Assembly (NCBI RefSeq): GCF_000717185.1 | Contig: NZ_JNYE01000152.1 | Location: forward strand, 1-11,413 | Reading direction: 5' to 3' | Length of the DNA stretch: 11,413 nt | From: Kitasatospora phosalacinea | GTDB lineage: Bacteria > Actinomycetota > Actinomycetes > Streptomycetales > Streptomycetaceae | Shown here: positions 4,750 to 11,413 of the stretch, one piece after another | How positions within the stretch are numbered: position 1 is the stretch's first letter | How the letters are laid out: each line of letters starts with the position of its first letter | Notes under the pieces: generated by a model | The model's input: only the letters and a program-made list of their open reading frames with translations | Databases searched by the model: none | Told to the model about the DNA's origin: nothing | Program-made: the position numbers and the translations under genes

Positions 4750-5673
4750 ATGGTCGAACCCGCCGTCATCCTTCCGTCCGACCCGCTCCTCCCCCGCCGG
4801 GTGGACCCGCACTTCGCCTGGGAGGCCGGGGCGCTCCGGGCGGTGGGCGGCAGCCACGTCCTGCTCGACCACGACGCGCTGCTCGCCGGGGACGTCGCGG
4901 CCGCGGTCCACCGGATCCCGGCCGGTCCGGGGCCGCTCTGGTACCGGGGCTGGATGGTCCCCACCGCCCGGTACGCCGAACTCGCCGAGGCCCTGGCGGA
5001 CCGCGGCCGCCCCCTGCTGACCGGGCCGGACGCGTACGCGACCGCCCACGAACTGCCCGGCTGGTACCGGACGTTCGAGCCGCTGACCCCGGCCAGCAGC
5101 TGGCTGCCCGGCCCGGGTTGGAGCCGGAGCGCGCTGGCCGCGGCGGCCGCGGAACTGGGCGGGCGGGGGCCCGCGGTGGTGAAGGACTACGTGAAGTCCC
5201 GCAAGCACGAGTGGGCCGAGGCCTGCTACGTGCCCGACCTCGCCGACCTCGACGCGCTGGAGCGGGTCGCGTCGCGCTTCGCCGAACTGCAGGGCGAGTT
5301 CCTGGCGGGCGGGCTGGTGGTGCGCCGCTTCGAGCCGTTCGCCCGGGCCGCGGACGGGCGGGCGGAGGAGGCCCGGGTCTGGTGGCTGGACGGCGAGGCG
5401 GTGCTGGTCGGCCCGCACCCCGACAGCCCGGCGGTCCGGGTGCAGCCGGAGCTGTCGGCCGTCCGCCCGTTGGTCCGGCGGCTGGGGTGCCGCTTCGTCA
5501 CCACCGACCTTGCCCGCAGCACCGGAGCGGGCACGGCGGGCACGGCGGACGGGGCAGGCGCGGCGGACGGGGCCGAGCGGTGGCGGGTGGTGGAGGTCGG
5601 GGACGGTCAGGTCAGCGAACTGCCCTCCGGGGCGGACGTCGAGGCGCTGTTCCGGGCGCTGCTGAAGGCGTAG
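4750..5673 (+). CDS. ATP-grasp domain protein (DUF4343-like)
   Basis: A 307-residue protein resembling ATP-grasp enzymes, which join a carboxylate to an amine or thiol through an acyl-phosphate. The clearest block is AVVKDYVKSRKHEW at about 142-155, with Lys145 the likely ATP-binding lysine, followed by ACYVPDLADLDAL and, after the fold centre, EEARVWWLDGEAVLVG (206-221). The C-terminal VVEVGDGQVSELPSG (280-294) supplies the acidic metal-binding end typical of the fold. Together these recall the DUF4343 group of actinobacterial ATP-grasp proteins; the substrate is unknown. An Ala/Gly/Thr-rich insert (258-275) looks like a species-specific loop. The start is the ATG at 4750; no ribosome site precedes it and a -10-like TAATCT lies seven nt upstream, so the message may be leaderless. 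The 3' end overlaps the convergent MFS gene by 67 bp. Confidence 0.82.
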   Translation: MVEPAVILPSDPLLPRRVDPHFAWEAGALRAVGGSHVLLDHDALLAGDVAAAVHRIPAGPGPLWYRGWMVPTARYAELAEALADRGRPLLTGPDAYATAHELPGWYRTFEPLTPASSWLPGPGWSRSALAAAAAELGGRGPAVVKDYVKSRKHEWAEACYVPDLADLDALERVASRFAELQGEFLAGGLVVRRFEPFARAADGRAEEARVWWLDGEAVLVGPHPDSPAVRVQPELSAVRPLVRRLGCRFVTTDLARSTGAGTAGTADGAGAADGAERWRVVEVGDGQVSELPSGADVEALFRALLKA

Positions 5674-7094
5674 CCGGAGGCGTGGTCCGGGCGGGCGGTG
5701 CGACCGTCCGGGTGGGCGTCCGGGTGGGCGTTCGGGTGGCTGCTCGGGTGGGCGTTCGGGTGGGCGTTCGGCACCGGTCGGCGCTGCCCGGGGACGCGGG
5801 CGGCCGGTCGGGTGGTCGGGTGGGTGGCGAGGTGGGCGGTGGCGGGCCTGGTGCCGGTGCGCCGTCGGCCGACGGCGCGGCGCCGGGTCGGCCTGCCGGG
5901 TACGCGCCGCGACGCGGTCGGGCGGTGGGCCCCGCGGGCCCGGGCGGCCAGGGTCAGCGGCCCGGCGCTGGCCAGCAGCAGGGCGGCGAGCACCGCGCCC
6001 GTCCCCGGGTAGCCGAGACCGGTCGCCAGGGTGGTGCCGACCAGCGGCCCGCAGGCGGTGCCGAGGGCGGCGGCCGCGGAGGTCTGGACGGCGCGGCGGC
6101 CGCCGGGGTCGAGGGCGGCGGCGAGGCCGAGCAGGTGGCTGAGCACCAGCGGGTACAGCAGGTTCCACAGCAGCTCGCCCGCGGTGAAGGCGGACGGGCC
6201 GTGGGCGGTGCCGGTCAGCAGGACGCAACCGGCGATCACCAGGGTGCCGAGCCCGATCGGGGCCGCACGGCCGGTCCTGGTGCCGAGCGCGCCCGCGGCG
6301 GTCACGCCCAGCAGGCCGCCGAGCAGCGCCAGCGCGAACACCAGGCCGAGGGCGCTCTCCCCCAGCCCGGCCTGGCGGTGGCCGAGTTGGCCGCTGATGC
6401 CCCAGAGCGCGTTCTGCGCCATCGACCAGAACGGGACGGCCAGGACGAGCGCGGCCGATCGGGTCCACCGGGCCCGCGTCCGGGCGCCGGGTGCGGCCGG
6501 GGCGCTGCGCCCCGGCCCGCGGTCCCGCTCCGGGCCGGTGCTGTCGTTCCTGCCGGTACTGCCGTTCCGGGAGGCGGCGACCAGGGCGGCCAGGACCGCC
6601 AGGGCTGCCAGGGCGAGCGCGGAGAAGGGTGCGGCCGGACCGCTGCCGAGGTGCGGGAGCAGCAGGTAGAGGGCGGCCGCGGTGCCCGAGGTGGCGAACA
6701 GGGCGCGGACGGTGGTGCGGTGCGGGTCGGACGCGCCGGCCAGTGCCGTGGTGGCGACGGCGGTGGTGGCGCCCGCGCCGAGCCCGGCCAGTGCCAGGGC
6801 CGTGGTGAGCAGCGGGAGTTGCGGACCGGTGGCGGCGAGCGCACAGCCGAGCCCGAGCAGGCCGAGGCCGGTGCGCGCGGTGCGGCCCGGGCCGAGGGCG
6901 GCGACCCGCCCGGCGAGCAGCAGCGCGACGGTGGCGGACGCGAGCAGCAGGGTGCTGCCGAGGGCTCCGGCCCGCGCGGGGGTCAGGCCCGCGCCGCCGG
7001 TGAGGCTGCCCACCAGGGTGGGCAGCAGGTAGGCGGGGAGTTGGCCGACCGCGTAGAGGGCGACCGGGGGCGGCGCGGACGCGCGTGTGCGCAT
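5607..7094 (-). CDS. MFS transporter with long C-terminal tail
   Basis: A 495-residue integral membrane protein of the major facilitator superfamily; substrate unknown. About twelve hydrophobic segments are visible between residues 10 and 385, split by a polar Arg/Pro/Ser-rich cytoplasmic loop (175-212) between the two halves. The start is the ATG at 7094, with GAGAGG 8 nt upstream. The core is Ala/Leu/Gly-rich and lacks recognisable substrate motifs; a short loop GRVAALGPGRTAR (62-74) corresponds to the inter-helix 2-3 MFS loop. After the last helix (ALLLASAGPLTLAARARG), about 107 residues follow that are Arg/Pro/Thr/His-rich and carry five X-A-H-P-type repeats. This tail covers what would otherwise be intergenic DNA and runs 67 bp into the ATP-grasp gene, suggesting that an earlier stop was lost by frameshift or substitution. 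Confidence 0.85.
   Translation of the reverse strand: MRTRASAPPPVALYAVGQLPAYLLPTLVGSLTGGAGLTPARAGALGSTLLLASATVALLLAGRVAALGPGRTARTGLGLLGLGCALAATGPQLPLLTTALALAGLGAGATTAVATTALAGASDPHRTTVRALFATSGTAAALYLLLPHLGSGPAAPFSALALAALAVLAALVAASRNGSTGRNDSTGPERDRGPGRSAPAAPGARTRARWTRSAALVLAVPFWSMAQNALWGISGQLGHRQAGLGESALGLVFALALLGGLLGVTAAGALGTRTGRAAPIGLGTLVIAGCVLLTGTAHGPSAFTAGELLWNLLYPLVLSHLLGLAAALDPGGRRAVQTSAAAALGTACGPLVGTTLATGLGYPGTGAVLAALLLASAGPLTLAARARGAHRPTASRRVPGRPTRRRAVGRRRTGTRPATAHLATHPTTRPAARVPGQRRPVPNAHPNAHPSSHPNAHPDAHPDGRTARPDHASGYAFSSARNSASTSAPEGSSLT
5707..5766. repeat. 12-bp tandem repeat, five units
   Basis: Five consecutive 12-bp units of consensus YTCGGGTGGGCG-like sequence (first two identical TCCGGGTGGGCG, third with a GGCTG variant). 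A sixth, degenerate unit begins at 5767. On the minus strand they encode the four-residue repeat X-A-H-P (X = Asn, Asp or Ser) in the MFS tail. The multiple-of-three unit keeps the frame; copy number is likely to vary between strains. Confidence 0.85.
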
Positions 7095-7430
7095 GGGCGT
7101 GGCCTCTCGACCTGGTGACGGGGTGGTGCTCCCGTCCCCTCCGATCGGTCGCCCGTTCTGTGTACCAGGAGGCCGCCGCCGGTGGTGACCGGTGGCCGAG
7201 TCGCAACCGGTGAGCGGCCCAGTTGCGTCCCGAGCGAGACAGCTCCGTGATCGAACGGCCCTTTCCCGGCAAGGCCGACGGCCGCGCTCCGCGCACGGTG
7301 CTGGTCCGTGGCGGCGCGCGGCCGTCGGCCCCGGCGCCAGGACGTCGGGCCCGCGCTGTCCCGCCGCGGTCCGCCGCCGTCCGCTGCCGGGGCCGTCCGG
7401 GGTGCAGCCGGGGGGGTTCAGCCGGGAGGG
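7095..7430. other. 336-bp intergenic region between the ABC exporter and the MFS gene
   Basis: No gene is supported here: open frames in it have no ribosome sites and read as arginine/proline-rich shadow sequence. It contains the MFS ribosome site (GAGAGG before 7094) and a large inverted repeat at 7273-7330. For an MFS promoter on the minus strand I see only a poor -10-like TACACA (7167-7162) with no partner -35. The stretch from 7331 to 7430, following the ABC stop codon, is GC-rich and featureless to me. Confidence 0.6.
7273..7330 (-). terminator. Large inverted repeat, likely terminator of the ABC exporter transcript
   Basis: Perfect 15-bp arms (7273-7287 and 7316-7330, GGCCGACGGCCGCGC and its complement) enclose a 28-nt loop that itself contains a CACGG/CCGTG stem (7294-7298 with 7306-7310). 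It lies 100 nt downstream of the exporter stop codon and before the MFS gene on the same strand. No U-tract follows beyond TTG. A long GC stem without a U-run is usual for actinomycete terminators. Confidence 0.6.
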
Positions 7431-10400
7431 TCAGCCGAGGGCCGGTGTCGGGTGCCCCTCCGCGATGAAGGCGTTCCACAGCTTGGCGTAGGCGCCGTCG
7501 CGGTCGAGAAGTTCGGCGTGGGTGCCGTCCTCCACTATGCGGCCGTGGTCGAGGACGACGATCCGGTCGGCCCGTTCGGCGGTGGTGAGCCGGTGGGCGA
7601 TGACCAGGGTGGTGCGTCCGCCGCTGAGCCGGTCGGCGGCGTGGTTGACGGCGGCTTCGGTGGCGAGGTCGAGTGCGGCGGTGGCCTCGTCGAGGAGCAG
7701 GATGTCGGGGTCGACCAGTTCGGCGCGGGCGAGGGCGATGAGCTGGCGCTGCCCGGCGGAGAGGTTGCGGCCGCGGGGCGCGACCCGGTGCCCGTAGCCG
7801 CCGGTCAGCCGGGTGATCATGTCGTGGGCGCCGACCGCCTTGGCGGCCGCTTCGACCTCGGCGTCGCTCGCCCCGGGGCGCCCGTAGGCGATGGCGTCCC
7901 GGACCGTTCCCGCGAAGAGGTACGCCTCCTGCGGGACGACGCCGAGCCGGTGCCGGTACCCGTCCAGGTCGTAGCTGGTGAGGTCGGTGCCGTCCACCTG
8001 GAGGGTGCCGCCGGTGGCGTCGTAGAACCGGGCGACCAGTTTGACCAGGGTCGACTTGCCCGCTCCGGTCTCGCCGACCAGGGCGACGGTCTGGCCGGAC
8101 GGGATGTGCAGGTCGATGCCGGAGAGCACGTCGGGGTTGCCCGTGCCGCCCCCGTTGTAGGCGAAGCTGACGTTCCGGAAGTCGATCTCGCCGCGCAGCG
8201 CGCCGACCGGGACGGGGTGCTCGGCCTGGGGCGTGCTGGTGGGGGTGCGCAGCAGGTCGCGGATCCGGCCGAGGCCGACGGCGGCCTGCTGGTAGCCGTC
8301 GAAGATCTGCGAGAGCTGGTTGACGGGCGCGAAGAACAGGTCGATGTACAGCAGGTAGGCGACCAGGGCGCCGATGGTGAGGGTGCCGTCGTCGACCCGG
8401 GAGGCTCCGGCGATCAGCACCAGGGCGGAGGCGACGCTGGAGAGGAACTGCACGAACGGGAAGTACAGCGAGATGTAGAGCTGTGCCTTGGCCCGGGCGT
8501 GCCGGTAGGCGAGGCCCCGCTCGACGAACCGGTCGGTGTTGGCGTCCTGGCGGCGGAAGGCCTGGACGATCCGCATGCCCGCGACGTTCTCCTGCAGGTC
8601 CGCGTTGACGGTGCTGATCAGGTCGCGGGAGACCTGGTACTGCTGGGCGGACTTCTTGCGGAACACCAGCGTGGCGATGACCAGCGGCGGGAGCACCGCG
8701 AAGACCACCAGGGCGAGGCCGGGGTCAATCACGATCAGGGCGGCGAAGATGCCGAAGAAGGTGAGGACGCTGACCACGGCGGTGACCACGCCGGTCTGCA
8801 GGAAGGAGGAGATGGAGTCGACGTCGGTGGTCATCCGCGTCATGATCCGGCCGGTCAGCTCCCGCTCGTAGTAGTCGAGGCCGAGCCGGTTGAGGTGCGC
8901 GAAGATCTTCAGCCGCAGCGTGTAGAGGACGCGTTCGCCGGTGCGGCCGGAGACCCGGCTCTCGGTAGCCTGCACCAGCCAGTCGAGCAGGACCACGGCG
9001 AGGGCCAGCAGGGAGGCGACCGCGACGCCGCCGAGGGCCGCCTTGCTGACGCCGTCGTCGATGCCGTGCCGGATCAGGACCGGGAGGGTGAGCCCGGCCG
9101 CGGTGTCCACCGCGACCAGGAGCAGCGCGAGCAGCAGGGGGCGGCGGAACGGGGCGAGCAGCCGGGCGAGGCCGAACCGGGGGTCGGCGGCCTCGGCCCG
9201 TTCGACCGGGACTCCGGGGGTGTCGGTCGCGGGCGCCAGTGCGGCGACCTTGGCGAGCAGTTCGGCGTCGGCCCCCGGCTTCTCGTCGGCCGCGCTGCCG
9301 GTGGTGGCGGTACCGGTGGCGGCAGTGGCGGTGGCGGTGGCCCGCTCGGGCCCGGTGGACTCGCCGGTCGGGGCCGGGGCCGGGGCCGCCAGGGCGTCTG
9401 GGTCGGTGATGAGCGACCGGTAGCGGGGACATCGGGCGGTGAGTTCCTCGTGCGTACCGAGGTCGATCAGCCGGCCCGCCTCCAGGACGGCGATCCGGTC
9501 GGCGAGCTGCAGGGTGGAGCGGCGGTGGGCGATCAGCAGGGTGGTGCGACCGGCCATCACGCTGTGCAGCGCGTCGTGGATCTCCGCCTCGATCTGCGGG
9601 TCCACCGCGGAGGTGGCGTCGTCGAGCAGCAGGATGCGCGGGTCGGTGAGGACGGCCCGGGCGAGCGCGATGCGCTGGCGCTGGCCGCCGGAGAGGGTGA
9701 GGCCCTGTTCGCCGACCTTGGTGTCGTAGCCGTCGGGGAGCTCCCGGATGAAGCCGTCGGCCTGGGCGACCCGGGCGGCGGCCTCGATCTGCTCCTCGGT
9801 GGCGTCCGGGTGCCCGTAGGCGATGTTGGTGCGGACGCTCTCGGAGAACAGGAAGCTCTCCTCGGGCACGATGCCGATGGCGGCGCGCACCGAGTCGAGG
9901 GTGGCCTCGCGGACGTCCTGCCCGAACAGCCGGACCGTGCCGGAGCTGGGGTCGTAGAAGCGGGGCACGAGCTGGGCGACGGTGGACTTGCCGGAGCCGG
10001 AGGCGCCGACCAGGGCCAGCGTCTCCCCCTGGGCGAGCCGCAGGCTGAGCCCCTCCAGCACCGGGACGCCGTCGGGGACGCTGCCCGGCTCGGGGTGCTC
10101 CTCGGCGCGGTAGTGGAAGTCGACCCGGTCGAGCTCCAGCGCGGGGGTGCCGGGCGGTGCGGCGCCCGGGTCGAGCGGGCGGGCGCCGGCCACGTCGGCG
10201 ACCAGCGGGCGCTGGTCGACCAGCTGCAGGACGCGCTCGACCCCGGCGCGGGCCTGCTGGCCGACGGTGATCACCATGGCGAGCATCCGGACCGGGCCGG
10301 TCATCTGCGCCAGGTAGGTGGAGAAGGCGACGAAGGTGCCGAGCGTGACGTCTCCCCGGACGGCGAGCCAGCCGCCGACGGCGAGCACCGCGACCTGCCC

Positions 10401-11177
10401 GAGCGCGGGGACGGCCTGCATGGCCGGGGTGTAGCGGGCGTTCAGCTTGATCGACCGCAGCCGGGCCGCGAACAGCTCGCGCGAGGCGCGCTCCAGCTTG
10501 CCGCGCTCCTGCGCCTCCTGGCCGAAGCCCTTGACCACCCGGACCCCGCCGATCGCGGCGTCCACCACGCCCGCGACCTCGGCGGCCTGCTGCTGGGCGG
10601 CCCAGGTCGCGGGGAAGAGCCGCTTGCGGCTGAGCGTGGCCAGCCACCACAGGGCCGGGCCCATCACCAGGGCGATCAGGGTGAGCGGCGGGGAGAGCCA
10701 GAGCATGACGGCCAGCGACATGACGAACATCAGGCCGTAGCCCGTCATCATCGGCAGCATCGAGAGCAGCCCGTTGACGAGCTGCAGGTCGGAGGTGGCC
10801 CGGCCGACCACCTGGCCGGTGTCCAACCTGTCCTGCCGGTGCCCGTCGAGCCTGGTCAGCGAGCGGAACAGGTCGGCCCGCATGTCGTGCTGGACGTCCA
10901 GCGCGAGCTGACCGCCGTAGTAGCGCCGGACTTGGGTGCAGAGGAACACCACCGCCGCCGCGACCAGCAGCAGCACCGCCCACGGAGTGAGCGGACGGCT
11001 GTGCGCGGTGATCACGTCGTCGATGATCACCTTGGTGATGAGCGGGACGATCGTGGTGACCGCCATGCCCACCAGGGACGCCCCGAAGGACAGCAGCAGG
11101 TTGCGGCGGTAGCGCCAGCAGTAGCCGCCGAGCCGGCGGAGCCAGCTCCGCTCTGGGAAACCATGAGTCTCGGGCAT
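7431..11177 (-). CDS. Fused heterodimer-type ABC exporter (TMD-NBD-TMD-NBD)
   Basis: A 1248-residue membrane ATPase with two complete type I exporter halves in one chain; probably an efflux pump for drugs or lipids, substrate unknown. Numbering from the ATG at 11177: TMD1 about 20-310, NBD1 about 345-590, an Ala/Thr/Pro-rich linker 590-670, TMD2 about 675-970, NBD2 about 995-1240. NBD1: Walker A GASGSGKST 391-399, signature LSGGQ 495-499, Walker B LLLDD with Asp520 in place of the catalytic Glu, Q-loop Glu439 in place of Gln, and His551. NBD2: Walker A GETGAGKST 1035-1043, Gln1083, signature LSAGQ 1139-1143, Asp1163-Glu1164 and His1195. So one ATP site is degenerate and one is canonical, as in heterodimeric exporters such as TM287/288 and BmrCD. 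No ribosome site precedes either candidate start (11177 or 11216). I chose 11177 because a -10-like TAGCAT lies just upstream and the longer form would add a TTA codon. Confidence 0.92.
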   Translation of the reverse strand: MPETHGFPERSWLRRLGGYCWRYRRNLLLSFGASLVGMAVTTIVPLITKVIIDDVITAHSRPLTPWAVLLLVAAAVVFLCTQVRRYYGGQLALDVQHDMRADLFRSLTRLDGHRQDRLDTGQVVGRATSDLQLVNGLLSMLPMMTGYGLMFVMSLAVMLWLSPPLTLIALVMGPALWWLATLSRKRLFPATWAAQQQAAEVAGVVDAAIGGVRVVKGFGQEAQERGKLERASRELFAARLRSIKLNARYTPAMQAVPALGQVAVLAVGGWLAVRGDVTLGTFVAFSTYLAQMTGPVRMLAMVITVGQQARAGVERVLQLVDQRPLVADVAGARPLDPGAAPPGTPALELDRVDFHYRAEEHPEPGSVPDGVPVLEGLSLRLAQGETLALVGASGSGKSTVAQLVPRFYDPSSGTVRLFGQDVREATLDSVRAAIGIVPEESFLFSESVRTNIAYGHPDATEEQIEAAARVAQADGFIRELPDGYDTKVGEQGLTLSGGQRQRIALARAVLTDPRILLLDDATSAVDPQIEAEIHDALHSVMAGRTTLLIAHRRSTLQLADRIAVLEAGRLIDLGTHEELTARCPRYRSLITDPDALAAPAPAPTGESTGPERATATATAATGTATTGSAADEKPGADAELLAKVAALAPATDTPGVPVERAEAADPRFGLARLLAPFRRPLLLALLLVAVDTAAGLTLPVLIRHGIDDGVSKAALGGVAVASLLALAVVLLDWLVQATESRVSGRTGERVLYTLRLKIFAHLNRLGLDYYERELTGRIMTRMTTDVDSISSFLQTGVVTAVVSVLTFFGIFAALIVIDPGLALVVFAVLPPLVIATLVFRKKSAQQYQVSRDLISTVNADLQENVAGMRIVQAFRRQDANTDRFVERGLAYRHARAKAQLYISLYFPFVQFLSSVASALVLIAGASRVDDGTLTIGALVAYLLYIDLFFAPVNQLSQIFDGYQQAAVGLGRIRDLLRTPTSTPQAEHPVPVGALRGEIDFRNVSFAYNGGGTGNPDVLSGIDLHIPSGQTVALVGETGAGKSTLVKLVARFYDATGGTLQVDGTDLTSYDLDGYRHRLGVVPQEAYLFAGTVRDAIAYGRPGASDAEVEAAAKAVGAHDMITRLTGGYGHRVAPRGRNLSAGQRQLIALARAELVDPDILLLDEATAALDLATEAAVNHAADRLSGGRTTLVIAHRLTTAERADRIVVLDHGRIVEDGTHAELLDRDGAYAKLWNAFIAEGHPTPALG

Positions 11178-11179
11178 AT

Positions 11180-11192
11180 TTAGTGATGCTAA
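11180..11192 (-). promoter_or_regulatory. AT-rich promoter/operator at the ABC exporter start
   Basis: An island of low GC immediately before the ATG at 11177 contains the inverted repeat TTAG-N5-CTAA (plus-strand TTAGTGATGCTAA) and, on the minus strand, a -10-like TAGCAT (11191-11186). Transcription would start within about three nt of the ATG, giving a leaderless message. TTAG/CTAA half-sites are common in operators of several repressor families; none can be named. No convincing -35 is seen. Further upstream, GGAAGG/CCTTCC (11234-11239 with 11263-11268) could form a 6-bp stem around an inner CTCG/CGAG. Confidence 0.4.
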
Positions 11193-11320
11193 CCATTCGG
11201 CCGGTTGGGCGTCCATCGGGTTTGAGGGCGCACGGAAGGCTGAACGACCTCGGGCCGAGCTTCCTTCCCGTCTACAGGTTGCCCGCGCCGCGCGGTGGTG
11301 CGCCTCCTGCGATCGGCTAG

Positions 11321-11413
11321 ACGAGTAGTTCCGAAGTGGGTCAGTGGTCGTAGGCGATGAGTGATCGGGTGACGGGTTGGCCGGTGGTGCGGTTGTGCCA
11401 GATCGCGCAGGTC
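11321..11413 (-). mobile_element. End of an insertion sequence (cut by window edge)
   Basis: The 3' end of a transposase gene and about 20 nt of flanking sequence mark the terminus of an IS that continues beyond the window. The sequence CTAG at 11317-11320 would fit a YTAR-type target duplication of IS5-group elements, which puts the IS edge near 11321. The other IS end is not visible, so the boundary is a guess. Confidence 0.4.
11341..11413 (-). CDS. Transposase, C-terminal fragment (IS5/IS4-like)
   Basis: The last 23 codons of a minus-strand frame read TCAIWHNRTTGQPVTRSLIA followed by YDH and a TGA stop at 11343-11341. The WHN...TGQPV.RSL.AYDH ending matches from memory the C-termini of DDE transposases of actinomycete IS5/IS4-type elements. 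Only this end is inside the window, so whether the gene is intact cannot be judged. It is on the same strand as the ABC exporter and ends about 165 bp upstream of its start, so transcription from the element could reach the exporter. Confidence 0.65.
   Translation of the reverse strand, partial: TCAIWHNRTTGQPVTRSLIAYDH

Noticed and set aside
4324..7479. Very long minus-strand open frame across the Nudix, ATP-grasp and MFS region
   Set aside because: Its translation is Arg/Pro/Gly-rich without domains and is antisense or out of frame to genes with clear motifs. Such frames are a by-product of extreme GC content.
7308..11183. Plus-strand open frame antisense to almost the whole ABC exporter
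   Set aside because: Gly/Val/Asp/Gln-rich low-complexity translation with no domains; it mirrors codon bias of the exporter on the other strand.
11179..11197. DtxR/IdeR-type iron box before the ABC exporter
   Set aside because: TTAGTGATGCTAACC resembles the TTAGGTTAGGCTAACC consensus, but the left half-site is one base short and the central matches fail. Only the TTAG/CTAA arms are safe to claim.
11191..11233. Leader peptide (GTG start, 14 codons, one Trp) before the ABC exporter, like the BmrB leader of BmrCD
   Set aside because: No ribosome site, no repeated regulatory codons and no alternative hairpins; likely chance.

Overview
The window is very GC-rich (well over 70% by eye) with strong third-position GC. 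Its gene repertoire is typical of a Streptomyces or Kitasatospora-like actinomycete: TTA codons are nearly absent, stem-loops lack U-tracts, and there is an auxiliary-type TrpRS, a DUF4343-like ATP-grasp protein and a single-chain fused ABC exporter. It looks like chromosome with a mobile element at the right edge.

Left block (about 1-3220, minus strand). An attenuator-controlled tryptophanyl-tRNA synthetase gene (trpS, 1932-3020) is followed by an S66-family LD-carboxypeptidase/MccF-like peptidase (835-1764) and a P-loop nucleoside/nucleotide kinase-like protein (105-824). The last two genes are tightly coupled. Upstream of trpS lies a compact transcription attenuator: a sigma70-like promoter, a 12-residue leader peptide with tandem Trp codons (MSPTSCLCWWPS), and four RNA segments that can form 1:2, 2:3 (antiterminator) and 3:4 (terminator) pairings. 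This is the most informative element of the window. The synthetase has Gln where indolmycin-sensitive bacterial TrpRS has His43. Together these suggest an inducible, inhibitor-tolerant second TrpRS.

Middle block (about 3270-7094). Divergent from trpS is an unrecognised protein with a low-complexity N-terminus (3333-4052). It converges on a Nudix hydrolase (4094-4633) across a 41-bp gap dominated by G-tracts. The Nudix gene diverges from an ATP-grasp protein (4750-5673) across a spacer containing a perfect 16-bp palindrome. The ATP-grasp gene converges on, and overlaps by 67 bp, an MFS transporter (5607-7094). The transporter's long C-terminal tail contains a 12-bp tandem repeat that encodes an X-A-H-P repeat.

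Right block (7095-11413). A 336-bp gap holds a 15-bp inverted repeat, a likely terminator for the upstream gene. Next is a 1248-residue TMD-NBD-TMD-NBD ABC exporter (7431-11177) with one degenerate and one consensus ATP site. Its start is probably leaderless, next to an AT-rich TTAG/CTAA inverted repeat. About 165 bp upstream lies the 3' end of a transposase gene, cut by the window edge. The IS may have replaced whatever originally lay upstream of the exporter.
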